Source of the DNA: Burkholderia aenigmatica | GTDB taxonomy: Bacteria > Pseudomonadota > Gammaproteobacteria > Burkholderiales > Burkholderiaceae | NCBI RefSeq assembly: GCF_902499175.1 | Contig: NZ_CABVQC010000003.1 | Coordinates: 169,257-233,256 of the forward strand | Length of the DNA stretch: 64,000 bases | Direction of reading: 5' to 3' | Shown here: one piece after another, positions 8,371 through 19,537 of the stretch | Layout: each line of letters starts with the position of its first letter | Position numbering within the stretch: position 1 is the first letter of the stretch | Notes under the pieces: generated by a model | Database searches by the model: none | Told to the model about the DNA's origin: nothing | Seen by the model: the letters and a program-made list of their open reading frames with translations, nothing else | Made by a program: the position numbers and the translations under genes

Positions 8371-9642
8371 ATGAGTCAAGTCATTTCCGTTCGCCGCCCG
8401 GCCGCCGATGCTTCGATCGGCCAGACGCTGAAAAATGCCGTGGCCGCCGCGTTCCTGACGGCGATCCTCACGATTCCGGTGCTCGGGCTGCAGCTGAAGC
8501 TCGACGGCTATCAGGTGGTGCTCACGCCGCATTGGCGGCCGGTGTGGATCGCGGTCGCGGCCGTGTTCCTGTTCCAGTTGTTCAAGCCGTGGCTCGTGCG
8601 CGCGAAATCGGCGGTGAAGCTGCCGGCGATGCCCGCGATGGGCGCGCAGCAGCAGCGCGTGATCGTATGGGTGCTGCTCGCGGTCGGGCTCGTGTGGCCG
8701 TTCTTCGGCTCGCGCGGCGCGGTGGACGTCGCGACGCTCGCGCTGATCTACGTGATCCTCGGCCTCGGGCTGAACATCGTGGTCGGTTTCGCGGGGCTGC
8801 TGGATCTCGGCTACGTCGGGTTCTACGCGGTGGGCGGCTACACGTACGCGATGCTGAACCAGTATTTCGGGCTCACGTTCTGGGAGTGCCTGCCGCTCGC
8901 CGCGATCGCGGCCGCGACGTTCGGCTTCCTGCTCGGCTTCCCGGTGCTGCGGCTGCGCGGCGACTATCTCGCGATCGTCACGCTCGGCTTCGGCGAAATC
9001 ATCCGCCTGATGGCGAACAACCTGACGAGCCTCACGGGCGGCCCGGACGGCATCTCGGGCATTCCGAAGCCGACCGTGTTCGGCTACGAGATGGCGCGCA
9101 GCGCGAGCGTCGAAGGCGCGAAGACGTTCCATGAGCTGATCGGGCTGGAATACAGCGGCGACCACGTCGTCATCTTCCTGTACCTGATCGCGCTCGTGCT
9201 CGTCGGCTTCACGCTGTTCGTCACGAGCCGCCTGATCCGCATGCCGATGGGCCGCGCATGGGAAGCGCTGCGCGACGACGAAATCGCATGCCGTTCGCTG
9301 GGTCTCAACCCGACGCGCATCAAGCTGTCGGCGTTCACGCTCGGCGCCGCGTTCGCGGGCATCGGCGGCGCGTTCTTCGCGGCGCGTCAGGGTCTCGTGA
9401 ATCCTGAATCGTTCACCTTCATCGAATCGGCGCTGATCCTCGCGATCGTCGTGCTCGGCGGGATGGGCTCGCAGCTCGGCGTGATTCTCGCGGCGATCCT
9501 GCTGACCGTGCTGCCGGAAGTCGCGCGCGGCTTCGCCGAGTACCGGATGCTGATCTTCGGTCTCGTGATGGTGTTGATGATGATGTGGCGTCCGCAGGGC
9601 CTGCTGCCCGCGAGCCGTCCCCACGTGGAGCTGCCGCAATGA
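8371..9642 (+). CDS. livM: Branched-chain amino-acid ABC transporter permease LivM
   Basis: The protein is 423 residues, the LivM-type second permease, with a longer N-terminal extension of extra membrane segments than LivH. Hallmarks are '[20 protein letters not shown]', '[19 protein letters not shown]', the coupling-loop '[19 protein letters not shown]' and '[14 protein letters not shown]'. The start at 8371 follows GGGAGACGC. The stop TGA overlaps the ATG of livG (ATGA at 9639-9642), showing translational coupling. Confidence 0.93.
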   Translation: MSQVISVRRPAADASIGQTLKNAVAAAFLTAILTIPVLGLQLKLDGYQVVLTPHWRPVWIAVAAVFLFQLFKPWLVRAKSAVKLPAMPAMGAQQQRVIVWVLLAVGLVWPFFGSRGAVDVATLALIYVILGLGLNIVVGFAGLLDLGYVGFYAVGGYTYAMLNQYFGLTFWECLPLAAIAAATFGFLLGFPVLRLRGDYLAIVTLGFGEIIRLMANNLTSLTGGPDGISGIPKPTVFGYEMARSASVEGAKTFHELIGLEYSGDHVVIFLYLIALVLVGFTLFVTSRLIRMPMGRAWEALRDDEIACRSLGLNPTRIKLSAFTLGAAFAGIGGAFFAARQGLVNPESFTFIESALILAIVVLGGMGSQLGVILAAILLTVLPEVARGFAEYRMLIFGLVMVLMMMWRPQGLLPASRPHVELPQ

Positions 9643-10411
9643 GCGCGAATGCAGAACTGTTGAAGGTCGCCGGGCTGCAGATGCGCTTCGGCGGGTTGCT
9701 CGCGGTGGACGGCATCGATTTCGACGTGCGTCGCGACGAGGTGTTCGCGATCATCGGGCCGAACGGCGCGGGCAAGACCACGGTGTTCAACTGCGTCGGC
9801 GGCTTCTACAAGCCGACCGGCGGCGACGTCGTGCTCGACGGCCACGCGATCGGCGGGCTGCCGAGCCACAAGATCGCGTTGAAGGGCCTGGTGCGGACGT
9901 TCCAGAACATCCGCCTGTTCAAGTCGCTGACCGTCGTCGAGAACCTGCTCGTCGCGCAGCATCGCAAGGTGAAGGCGGGGCTGCTGCACGGCCTGTTCGC
10001 GACGCCGGCCTATCGTCATGCCGAGAAGGAAGCGCTCGAACGCGCGGCGGTGTGGCTCGACCGGATGGGGCTGACGTCGGTGGCCAACCGGCCGGCCGGC
10101 ACGCTGTCGTACGGGCACCAGCGGCGTCTGGAGATCGCGCGCTGCATGATCACCGAGCCGCGCCTGCTGATGCTCGACGAGCCGGCGGCCGGTCTCAACC
10201 CGCAGGAGAAGATCGAGCTGCAGCACCTGATCGACAAGCTGCGCCGCGAGTTCGGCGTATCGGTGCTGCTGATCGAACACGACATGAGCCTCGTGATGGG
10301 CGTATCGGACCGCATCCTCGTGATGGAGCACGGCCGGCCGATCGTGATCGGCACGCCGGAAGCGGTCCGCAACGACCCGCGCGTGATCAAGGCGTATCTG
10401 GGGGAAGAGTG

Positions 10412-10412
<1 letters not shown>
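9639..10412 (+). CDS. livG: Branched-chain amino-acid ABC transporter ATPase LivG
   Basis: The protein is 257 residues. Walker A is GPNGAGKT at residues 40-47, the signature is '[14 protein letters not shown]', and Walker B is '[13 protein letters not shown]' with the H-loop in '[12 protein letters not shown]'. It powers the LivHM permease together with LivF in the inner-membrane complex. The start overlaps the stop of livM, and its own stop overlaps the start of livF. Confidence 0.94.
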
Positions 10413-11113
<701 letters not shown>

Positions 11114-11122
11114 CGCCGGATG

Positions 11123-11156
11123 CCGCCGGCCTGCAACGGGCCGGCGGTGCTTCTTC
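11123..11156 (+). terminator. Rho-independent terminator of liv operon
   Basis: A nine-base-pair stem, CCGCCGGCC (11123-11131) with GGCCGGCGG (11139-11147), closes a seven-base loop and is followed by the T-rich GCTTCTTCTTTC. It lies directly after livF. Confidence 0.75.
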
Positions 11157-11172
11157 TTTCGCTTTCTCATGC

Positions 11173-11191
11173 AAGGCCGGTTCCCGGCCTT
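11173..11191. terminator. Hairpin between convergent livF and lysR
   Basis: AAGGCCGG (11173-11180), loop TTC, CCGGCCTT (11184-11191). It lies just past the stop of the leftward LysR gene and could end that transcript, though no clear T-run follows in that direction. Confidence 0.4.
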
Positions 11192-11195
11192 GTCT

Positions 11196-12050
11196 TCACA
11201 GTCCGATCCTGAACGTGCTTTTCAATATGTCGCGCAGATGCAGCGCGGCACGATTGCTGTCGTCCGTCAGGATGGTGATCAGGTGCGGCGGGAGATCGGG
11301 CAGCACGATCCCGGCGACGTGGCTCGTCAGGTTGCCGGACACGCGATCGTGTTCGATGAGGCCGACCGCGAGGCCGTTGGCGATACACGCCTCGACTGCC
11401 GGCGAACTGGCGCTCTCGAGCAGCATCCGGTGCGCGATCTTCGCTTTCTTCAGCGCGTTCAGCGCGGTCTCGCGGTACGGGCAGCCCTGCAGTTGCACGG
11501 CGATCGGCAGCGGCGCGTCGGGATTGAACTTGAAGGTTCGCGCGGCTACCCACACCGGATGCGTCTTGCTGAGCAACTCGCCGTGCGGCGGCACTTTCGG
11601 CACCACGGCGATCGTGATGTCCAGCTGCCCGCGGGCGAACAGCGACTGCAGCTCCTCGCTGGCGCGCGCTTCGACGGTCAGTTCGAGCAGCGGCCGGTCG
11701 GCGGCGAAGCGCGGCAGGAATTCCGCCATGAAGTGCGCGGCGTACGAATCGGGGATGCCGAGGCGCAACTTGCCGGTCAGCATCTGCGGCGACAGCGATT
11801 CGACGAGCCGGTCGTGGCTCAGCAGAAACTCGGTGGTGTCGCTCAGCAGCTTGTGGCCGAACTGGGTGAGTTCGACGGCCTGGTTGTTTCGCGTAAACAA
11901 GCGCTGCGCAACCATTTCCTCGAGCTTCTGAATCTGCGCGGTGACCGACGACGGGCTGCGATTCACATGAACGGCCGCATCCTTGAAGCGGCCGAGTTTC
12001 GCGACGGCGTGGAAGGTGCGCAGCAGGTCGACGTCCAGGGTACGCGGCAT
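11196..12050 (-). CDS. LysR-family transcriptional regulator
   Basis: The protein is 284 residues, normal for the family. Residues 1-62 form the winged helix-turn-helix ('LLRTFHAVAKLGRFKDAAVH...SSVTAQIQKLEEMV'). The remainder is the two-lobe effector-binding domain beginning around 'LRLGIPDSYAAHFMAEFLP'. It points away from a 394-base gap and the DMT transporter at 12445, so it may control that exporter, as is common for LysR/EamA pairs. The effector is unknown. Its 3' end converges on the liv operon terminator. Confidence 0.88.
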   Translation of the reverse strand: MPRTLDVDLLRTFHAVAKLGRFKDAAVHVNRSPSSVTAQIQKLEEMVAQRLFTRNNQAVELTQFGHKLLSDTTEFLLSHDRLVESLSPQMLTGKLRLGIPDSYAAHFMAEFLPRFAADRPLLELTVEARASEELQSLFARGQLDITIAVVPKVPPHGELLSKTHPVWVAARTFKFNPDAPLPIAVQLQGCPYRETALNALKKAKIAHRMLLESASSPAVEACIANGLAVGLIEHDRVSGNLTSHVAGIVLPDLPPHLITILTDDSNRAALHLRDILKSTFRIGL

Positions 12051-12191
12051 GATTTGGTTTTTCCGAATCAGTGATTCAGGTAATGTCGATTGACGGAATT
12101 ATTGGGCATCCCATATTCTCGGGTCAACAGGCAGGCGACGGCAGGGAACAGCTGGGCATGCGGCACACCGACGGCCCCCGCGTCGTGCTGA

Positions 12192-12431
12192 ACATCGTGC
12201 CGTCGGATCGATCCGGCCACGACGGCGGAAACCTTCTGTTCTACGAATCGACCGCGGAGACGTTCGACCGCCACGATCGCGAACGCCGGCATTCCGCACA
12301 CTATCGTCAACTGGCTGGCGCTGCAGCTTGCCCTCAGGGACGCCGCCGAATGGCAGTGCCGGCGCCTCGGGCTCGAACCGATTCGCCCGGAGGATCCGGA
12401 AGACCCGCGCCTGTCCCCGCTAACCTTCTGA
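12192..12431 (+). pseudogene. C-terminal relic between lysR and DMT transporter
   Basis: The gap 12051-12444 has no complete gene. An open frame without a clear start runs from after a TGA at 12189-12191 to a TGA at 12429-12431. The last 50 codons read as convincing protein: 'NAGIPHTIVNWLALQLALRD' and 'RRLGLEPIRPEDPEDPRLSP'. It ends 13 bases before the transporter. I take it for the tail of a decayed gene, family not recognised. Any promoter for the flanking genes should also lie here, but I could not pick one. Confidence 0.4.
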
Positions 12432-12444
12432 GAACCGTCGCCCC

Positions 12445-13368
12445 ATGCAGCTATTCCTGCTCCAGCTCGTTTTCGTGTTGTCGTGGAGTTCCGGCTTCAT
12501 CGGCGCCAAGCTCGGCGCGGAGACGGCCGGCGCGTTCAACCTGCTGTTCTGGCGGTTCCTGCTCGTCACGCTCTGTCTGGCGATCGTCCTCAACCGGCAG
12601 CTCGGGCGCCTGACGTGGGAGAAGTTCCGCTATCACGCGGTGATCGGCTTCCTGTCGCAGTTTCTCTATCTGGCCTGTGTGTACGTGGCGATTCAGCATG
12701 GCCTGCCGCCCGGCATCGCCGCGATCGTCGCCGCGTTGCAGCCGCTCATCACGGCCGCGATGACGGCGTTGGAAGGCAGCGAGCGCAGCGGGGCGCGCCA
12801 GTGGGCCGGGCTCGTCGTCGGGTTCGTCGGCGTGGGGATCGTGATCGGCGGGCAATATGCGCTGCCGGCCGGGTCGGTCGGGCTCGTCATGTACCTGCTG
12901 CCGCTGGTGTCCGCGCTGGGGCTGTCGATCGCGACGATCTATCAGCGCCGCCGTGCGTTGACGGCCGCGCGCAGCAACGAGGACGGGCTGTTCCTGCCGC
13001 TGTTCGTGCAGGGCTGCGTGAGCCTCGTGCTGTTCGCGGCGTGCGGGATCGTCACGGGCGACCTGCATGTGCCGACCCAGCCGAACGTGTGGGTCTCCGT
13101 CGTGTGGCTGACGGTGTTCTCGACCTTCATCGCGTACCTGTCGTTGTGGGCGCTGCTCAAGCGCATGCCCGCGACGCGCGTGGCAACCCTCGTCTATCTC
13201 GAGCCGCCGGTGACGCTGACCTGGGCCGCGTGGATGTTCGGCGACCGGATCGAGGTGTCGACCTATCTCGGCATCGTCGTCGTCGCGATCGGCGTGTGGC
13301 TGGCCGGCAAGCAGGGCGAGCGGCCGGCGCGGGCGCGGCGGGCGGACATGGAGGCGGCCGGCCGCTGA
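12445..13368 (+). CDS. DMT-superfamily (EamA) exporter
   Basis: The protein is 307 residues with about ten hydrophobic segments and two EamA repeats. The first begins 'VFVLSWSSGFIGAKLGAETA' and includes 'FLSQFLYLACVYVAIQHGLP'; the second follows the central linker ('LALTAARSNEDGLFLPLF') and includes 'VWLTVFSTFIAYLSLWALL' and 'LEPPVTLTWAAWMFG'. EamA proteins mostly export amino acids or other metabolites across the inner membrane; the substrate cannot be told. It lies divergently from the LysR gene at 11196 and has an Arg-rich cytoplasmic tail. Confidence 0.9.
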   Translation: MQLFLLQLVFVLSWSSGFIGAKLGAETAGAFNLLFWRFLLVTLCLAIVLNRQLGRLTWEKFRYHAVIGFLSQFLYLACVYVAIQHGLPPGIAAIVAALQPLITAAMTALEGSERSGARQWAGLVVGFVGVGIVIGGQYALPAGSVGLVMYLLPLVSALGLSIATIYQRRRALTAARSNEDGLFLPLFVQGCVSLVLFAACGIVTGDLHVPTQPNVWVSVVWLTVFSTFIAYLSLWALLKRMPATRVATLVYLEPPVTLTWAAWMFGDRIEVSTYLGIVVVAIGVWLAGKQGERPARARRADMEAAGR

Positions 13369-13435
13369 CGCCCCTGGTTGCGCGCGCGGTTCCGGTGTAG
13401 CGTCGCGGTACTGTCACGCCCCGTGAAGGAACCCG

Positions 13436-13786
13436 ATGAAAGTCAAACGGATCGTCGCCAACATCGACACGCGATCGGTCGACGACGCAAAGCGCTTCTA
13501 CCAGCGGATCTTCGGCCTTGACCTGCTGATGGACCACGGCTGGATCGCGACCTACGGCAACGACGAGCAGATGGACGTGCAGATCAGCTTCGCATCGCAG
13601 GGCGGGGCGGGTACGCCGACGCCCGATCTGTCGATCGAGGTCGACGACGTCGATGAAGCGCTCGCGCGCGTGCAGGCGGCCGGGATTCCGGTGGAATACG
13701 GCCCGGCCGACGAGCCGTGGGGCGTGCGGCGGTTCTACGTGCGCGATCCGTTCGGCAAGCTCGTCAACGTGCTCGCGCATCGCTGA
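13436..13786 (+). CDS. VOC-family (glyoxalase/bleomycin-resistance-like) protein
   Basis: The protein is 116 residues, a single vicinal-oxygen-chelate domain. The N-terminal beta-alpha unit is 'IVANIDTRSVDDAKRFYQRI', and 'SIEVDDVDEALARVQAAGIP' plus 'RRFYVRDPFGKLVNVLAH' form the second half. Family members are metal-dependent lyases, dioxygenases or drug-binding proteins; here the usual first metal histidine is not obvious, so enzymatic activity is uncertain. AAGGAACC lies just before the ATG. It appears monocistronic. Confidence 0.85.
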   Translation: MKVKRIVANIDTRSVDDAKRFYQRIFGLDLLMDHGWIATYGNDEQMDVQISFASQGGAGTPTPDLSIEVDDVDEALARVQAAGIPVEYGPADEPWGVRRFYVRDPFGKLVNVLAHR

Positions 13787-13813
13787 TCCGCCACGCGAAG
13801 GCGGCTGCGGCGT

Positions 13814-14221
13814 TCACGCATGCAACGCCAGCCCCTTCACCGCTTTTTCCACCGCCTTCTTCGGCCCGCGCAGCGCCAGCCCGACGAGGTCGAGATGCTC
13901 GGCATCCCCCGCACGAAACACCTCGCGGTTGGCCGCGTCGTGTCCGGTCGAAAACATCGCGTGCACGTAGGGCACGATCGTGAGTTCGCGCGACAGCGCC
14001 TGCCGATGCGCGGCCTGCAGCCCGTTCAGATCGGCCGCGAACACCAGCATCGGCTGGCCCAGCATGCGGCCGTAGCGGCGGCCCGCCGCGTCCTCGTATG
14101 GCTCGCCGAGCGCTTCAGGCGCTTCGGCCGCGACCCCCGTCGCGAGAAATGCGACGACGTTGAGTTTCTGCCACGCCGCGAGATCGTCGCGCACGATCAG
14201 CGCCACCTTCGTATCGAACAT
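13814..14221 (-). CDS. DUF2000 family protein
   Basis: The protein is 135 residues. It matches the DUF2000 family: it begins 'FDTKVALIVRDDLAAWQKLN', has the 'VAFLATGVAAEAPEALGEPY' segment, and ends with 'LDLVGLALRGPKKAVEKAVK'. The biochemical role of the family is not established. It lies 45 bases after the AraC-family gene at 14266 on the same strand. In many genomes this family sits next to an AraC regulator, so the pair is probably co-transcribed. Confidence 0.85.
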   Translation of the reverse strand: MFDTKVALIVRDDLAAWQKLNVVAFLATGVAAEAPEALGEPYEDAAGRRYGRMLGQPMLVFAADLNGLQAAHRQALSRELTIVPYVHAMFSTGHDAANREVFRAGDAEHLDLVGLALRGPKKAVEKAVKGLALHA

Positions 14222-14265
14222 GATTGCTCCTCATAGAGACGCTCATGATCGGATGCGGTGCGCGA

Positions 14266-15123
14266 TCAGTCTGGAACGTTTGTGCAGAGTTGCCGGTACG
14301 CGGCCGGCGTGATCCGGTAGGCGCGGCGGAACCACCGGCCCAGGTGGCTCTGGTCGGCGAAGCCGACGTCCGCGGCCGCCTGCGCGGGCGTGCGGCCGGC
14401 GGCCAGCAGCCGGCGCGCGGCGCGCAGCCGCAAGCGCACCAGGTACGCGTGCGGCGACGTGCCGAACGCACGCTGGAACAGCCGCGTCAGCCGGAACCGG
14501 TCGATTCCGGCGACGCTGGCCAGCTCGTCGAGACCGACGTTGCCGTCCATGCGTTCATGCAGCAGATCGCGCACGCGCGCGATCGCGGGGGGCACGATGC
14601 CGATTTCCAGCGAGAGCGGGGTGCGCAGTTCGCCACCGAGCCGCATCAGCAGGCGGTCGAGCGTCTGGTCGCGCGCGAGCTTGCCTTCGTTGTAGTGGAT
14701 CGCGAGAAACGCGTGCCGGATCGCGTCGACGAGGCCGCGATCGTCGACGAGCGTATGGCCGAACGACGCCTCGACACCGCAGAGCCCCGGCAGGTCGAGC
14801 CGGCGCGCGGCACGCTCGACCCATGCTTGCGGCAGGTACAGCATCCCGTAGGTGAAGCCGCCGGATTCGGGCGCATGGCCGTCGTGCAGCGCGCCCGGCT
14901 CGATCAGGATCGCGCGGCCCGGCACGCTCGTGTGTACCGACCGATGGCACTGGAATTGCTGCACGCCTTGTTCGGTGAAGCCGACCAGCATGTCGTCGTG
15001 ATCGTGCGCGTCGTACGCATGGCCGGTGAAATGCGCGTGCAGGCTCTCGATGCCGGTTTCCATATCGCGCCGCGCGACGAGCCAGTGGCCGGGCTCGCCG
15101 GCAGGTTGCGCCGCTATCGTCAT
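14266..15123 (-). CDS. AraC-family transcriptional regulator
   Basis: The protein is 285 residues from the ATG at 15123; longer readings to 15318 would overlap the ABC gene on the other strand and are not protein-like. The N-terminal half is a cupin-type ligand domain with 'HDHDDMLVGFTEQGVQQFQC' and 'GRAILIEPGALHDGHAPES'. The C-terminal 100 residues are the double helix-turn-helix ('GLDELASVAGIDRFRLTRLF', 'AAADVGFADQSHLGRWFRRA'). It probably controls the downstream DUF2000 gene. It is divergent from the ABC-2 exporter at 15312. Confidence 0.88.
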   Translation of the reverse strand: MTIAAQPAGEPGHWLVARRDMETGIESLHAHFTGHAYDAHDHDDMLVGFTEQGVQQFQCHRSVHTSVPGRAILIEPGALHDGHAPESGGFTYGMLYLPQAWVERAARRLDLPGLCGVEASFGHTLVDDRGLVDAIRHAFLAIHYNEGKLARDQTLDRLLMRLGGELRTPLSLEIGIVPPAIARVRDLLHERMDGNVGLDELASVAGIDRFRLTRLFQRAFGTSPHAYLVRLRLRAARRLLAAGRTPAQAAADVGFADQSHLGRWFRRAYRITPAAYRQLCTNVPD

Positions 15124-15311
15124 CGCTTGCCTCGCGGGTTGTCGTTGCCTGCCCGTCAGTGTACGCAGGTCGCGGGCGCCGGGCGGGCCGGCCACGCGGT
15201 TGCTTGCATCCTTCCGATCCTTCGTCTCGCCCCATGATAAGATCGCGCGCTTTCCGCGCCGGCACCGTCTGCCCGACGGCCGCGGGCCGCTAACGAACCC
15301 GCGAGGATTGC

Positions 15312-16292
15312 ATGTCACAGATCATCGTCGAAGGCCTGGCGAAGACCTACCGCATCGCGGAGCGGCAGCCCGGCATGCTTGGGCTGCTGCGCCGCCGCTG
15401 GCGTGAAGTCGAAGCGCTCAAGGACGTCAGCTTCAGCCTGCGGCGCGGCGAGCTGCTCGGTTTCATCGGGCCCAACGGGGCCGGCAAGTCGACCACCATC
15501 AAGATCCTGTCCGGCATCCTGCGGCCGACTTCCGGCAAGGTGGTCATCGACGGCCGCGTGCCGTTCGACGACCGCATCGCGCACGTCGCGCGCATCGGCG
15601 CGGTGTTCGGGCAGCGCAGCCAGTTGTGGTGGGACCTGCCCGTCATCGACGGCTTCGACCTGCTGCGCGACATCTATCGCGTCGATCCCGGCGCCTACCG
15701 CCGCACGCGCGACGCGCTCGTCGCGATGCTGCGCCTCGACAGCCTGCTCGACCAGCCGGTACGCCAGTTGTCGCTCGGGCAACGGATGCGCGCCGAAATT
15801 GCCGCGGCGCTGCTGCATGAGCCGCCGATCCTGTTTCTCGACGAGCCGACCATCGGCCTCGATGCGCCGTCGAAGCTCGCGGTGCGCGAATTCGTCAAGA
15901 TGCTGAACCGCGAGCGCGGCGTGACCGTGTTGCTGACGACGCATGACATGCACGACATCGAGGCGCTCGCGGAGCGCGTGATCGTCATCGGGCATGGCCG
16001 CGTGCTGGCCGACCAGCCGTTCGACGCGCTGCGCGCCGGCGTGCTGTCCGACCGCCGCATCCTGGTCGACTTCGCGGACGAAGCACCGGCGCTCGACATT
16101 GCCGGTACGCAGTTGCTGCGACGCGAGGGGCGCACGGCCGAGCTCGCGTTCGATCCGGGCGTCATCGGTGCGCCCGCGCTCGTCGCGCGCATCGCGGCCG
16201 AGCATGCGGTCGAGGACATCCGTGTCGAGCAGCCGGCGATCGAGGAGGTCATCGCGCGCTTCTACCGCCTGCATGGCGCGACGGAAGCCTGA
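15312..16292 (+). CDS. ABC-2 type exporter ATP-binding protein
   Basis: The protein is 326 residues. Walker A GPNGAGKS lies at residues 53-60, the Q-loop region in 'AVFGQRSQLWWDLP', the signature is 'LSLGQRMRAEIAAAL', Walker B 'ILFLDEPTIGLDAPSK' and the H-loop 'TTHDMHDIE'. The 'RSQLWWDLP' segment is typical of the subgroup that works with two ABC-2 (DUF990-like) permeases. The C-terminal 80 residues form an accessory domain. It heads a three-gene operon with permeases 4 bases apart from each other. The substrate is unknown. Confidence 0.9.
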   Translation: MSQIIVEGLAKTYRIAERQPGMLGLLRRRWREVEALKDVSFSLRRGELLGFIGPNGAGKSTTIKILSGILRPTSGKVVIDGRVPFDDRIAHVARIGAVFGQRSQLWWDLPVIDGFDLLRDIYRVDPGAYRRTRDALVAMLRLDSLLDQPVRQLSLGQRMRAEIAAALLHEPPILFLDEPTIGLDAPSKLAVREFVKMLNRERGVTVLLTTHDMHDIEALAERVIVIGHGRVLADQPFDALRAGVLSDRRILVDFADEAPALDIAGTQLLRREGRTAELAFDPGVIGAPALVARIAAEHAVEDIRVEQPAIEEVIARFYRLHGATEA

Positions 16293-16296
16293 GCCG

Positions 16297-17124
16297 ATGG
16301 ACGTCCTGCGCCCGTACGCCGCGGCCTTCTCGGCACGCTTCAAGACCCTGCTCCAGTATCGCGCGGCCGCCCTCGCGGGCTTCACGACGCAATGCTGGTG
16401 GGGCGCGCTCAAGGTGATGATCTATGCGGCGTTCTATCGTCACGCGACGCACGCGCATGCATCGATGACGCTCGAGCAGGTGACGACCTACACGTGGATC
16501 GCGCAGGCGCTGTTCGCGCTGCTGCCGTGGGCCGGCGACCCCGATGTCGCGGCCGCGGTGCGGACCGGCGCGGTCAGCTATGACCGGCTGCGCCCGGTCG
16601 ATACGTACACGTGGTGGTACGTGCGGGCGATGGCGTGGATGAGCGCGCGGGCGCTGCCGCGGGTCCTGCTGATGTTCGTCGCGGCGGCGATCGTGCTGCC
16701 GCTCGCCGGGTTCGGCGAATGGGCCTGGCAGCCGCCGGCGGACGCCGCGCGGGCCGCGCTGTTCGTCGTGTCCGTGATGCTGATGATCGGGCTCGCCGCC
16801 GCGTTCGTGATGCTGCTCAACCTGTGTATCGCCGCGACGCTGACCGATCGCGGGATCAATACGCTCGCGCCCGCGTTCGTGATCCTGTTCTCGGGCAACC
16901 TGATTCCGCTCGGCCTGTTTCCGGACTGGCTGCAGCCGCTGCTGATCGCCCAGCCGTTCGCCGGGATGCTCGACATCCCGTCGCGGATCTACATCGGCAC
17001 GCTGAGCGGGGGCGCGGCCTGGGCCGGGCTCGCGCTGCAGGCGTTCTGGATCGTCGCCTTCGTCGCGCTGGGGCGCACGGCGATGCACCGCGTGATGGCG
17101 CGGCTTCACCTGCAGGGAGGCTGA
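16297..17124 (+). CDS. ABC-2 type exporter permease 1
   Basis: The protein is 275 residues with about six membrane segments. It starts at 16297, 4 bases after the ATPase gene. Features are an N-terminal amphipathic stretch ('FSARFKTLLQYRAAALAG'), 'TTYTWIAQALFALLPW' and 'FSGNLIPLGLFPDWLQPLLI' near the C-terminus, as in the ABC-2 (DUF990) family. It pairs with the permease at 17129 to form a heterodimeric inner-membrane exporter. Confidence 0.87.
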   Translation: MDVLRPYAAAFSARFKTLLQYRAAALAGFTTQCWWGALKVMIYAAFYRHATHAHASMTLEQVTTYTWIAQALFALLPWAGDPDVAAAVRTGAVSYDRLRPVDTYTWWYVRAMAWMSARALPRVLLMFVAAAIVLPLAGFGEWAWQPPADAARAALFVVSVMLMIGLAAAFVMLLNLCIAATLTDRGINTLAPAFVILFSGNLIPLGLFPDWLQPLLIAQPFAGMLDIPSRIYIGTLSGGAAWAGLALQAFWIVAFVALGRTAMHRVMARLHLQGG

Positions 17125-17128
17125 ACCG

Positions 17129-17932
17129 ATGAATACCGCCCGCCTGCTGTCCCGCTACTTCGCCACCTCGATCCGCGCCCAGCTCCAGTATCCGGCTTCG
17201 AGCCTGATGCTCGGCGCGGGCACGTTCCTGACGACCCTGATCGAACTGGTCGGCATCTGGGCACTGTTCGACCGCTTCGGCGACGTGCAGGGCTGGCGCT
17301 TCGGCGACATCTGCATGTTCTTCGGGATGGTCAGCGTCAGCTTTGCGATCGCCGATTTCATCAGCCGCGGGTTCGACGTGTTCGGCAGCGACTTCATCCG
17401 CACGGGCGATTTCGACCGCCTGCTGCTGCGCCCACGCACGGCCACGTTGCAACTGATCGGCCATGACTTTCGGTTGCGCGTGATCGGGCGGCTGCTGCAG
17501 GGCATCGTCGTGCTGGTCGTCGCGACGCGCGCGCTCGATTTCGACTGGAACGCCACGGCGATCGCGCTGGCCCTGTGGACGATCGCCGGCGGCGTCGCGC
17601 TGTTCTTCGGGCTGATGGTGCTGCAGGCCACGCTCGCGTTCTGGACCGTCGAGAGCCTGGAAGTCGTCAATGTCGTCACGTACGGCGGCGTTCAGGCCGC
17701 GCAGTTCCCGATCAGTCTTTATGCGGGCTGGCTCCGTCATTTCCTGACGTTCGTCGTGCCGATCGCGTGCATCGCGTACTTCCCGGTGCTGGCGATCCTC
17801 GGCAAGCCCGATCCGCTCGGCGCGCCGGGCTGGTTCTTGCCGCTCGCGCCGGCGGTTGCGTTCGTGTTCCTCGGCGCGTGCTTCGTCGCGTGGCGGTTCG
17901 GGGTGCGCAAATATACGTCGACGGGTACCTGA
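17129..17932 (+). CDS. ABC-2 type exporter permease 2
   Basis: The protein is 267 residues, an integral membrane paralogue of the preceding permease. It contains 'FGDICMFFGMVSVSFAIADF', 'DFDRLLLRPRTATLQLIG' (the typical cytoplasmic loop of this subgroup) and 'ACIAYFPVLAILGKPDPLG'. It is the last gene of the three-gene exporter operon. The gap to 18124 contains only a short tandem repeat and the converging end of dgdA. Confidence 0.87.
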   Translation: MNTARLLSRYFATSIRAQLQYPASSLMLGAGTFLTTLIELVGIWALFDRFGDVQGWRFGDICMFFGMVSVSFAIADFISRGFDVFGSDFIRTGDFDRLLLRPRTATLQLIGHDFRLRVIGRLLQGIVVLVVATRALDFDWNATAIALALWTIAGGVALFFGLMVLQATLAFWTVESLEVVNVVTYGGVQAAQFPISLYAGWLRHFLTFVVPIACIAYFPVLAILGKPDPLGAPGWFLPLAPAVAFVFLGACFVAWRFGVRKYTSTGT

Positions 17933-18070
17933 GCGGCGCGCGAGCGCCCGTGATGCGCGACGCGCCACTGCCGGCGCGTCACGCGCGACTTGCGTCGACA
18001 CCGAAGCGCGTCGATCGATCGGGAATCCGGATCTCGTTTCCGTCGCGCCAGGCCGTCGAACCGGCGCGAC

Positions 18071-18100
18071 GGAACGTGCCGCAGCGGAACGTGCCGCAGC
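18071..18100. repeat. Two tandem 15-bp direct repeats
   Basis: GGAACGTGCCGCAGC occurs twice head to tail at 18071-18085 and 18086-18100, just past the 3' end of dgdA and between convergent transcripts. No function is apparent. Confidence 0.6.
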
Positions 18101-18124
18101 GGGGCAGGGCGTTGCCGCACGCCG

Positions 18125-19471
<1,347 letters not shown>

Positions 19472-19537
19472 CTAGGCGCGCGTCTGATTTGATGGAAACG
19501 AATAGTTCTTATGCAAGGTAGAAAAGGAGCTAATACC

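Noticed and set aside
12068..12310. An 80-codon - strand frame between lysR and the DMT exporter
   Set aside because: No ribosome-binding site and no domain; the + strand tail ending at 12431 is the more protein-like reading.
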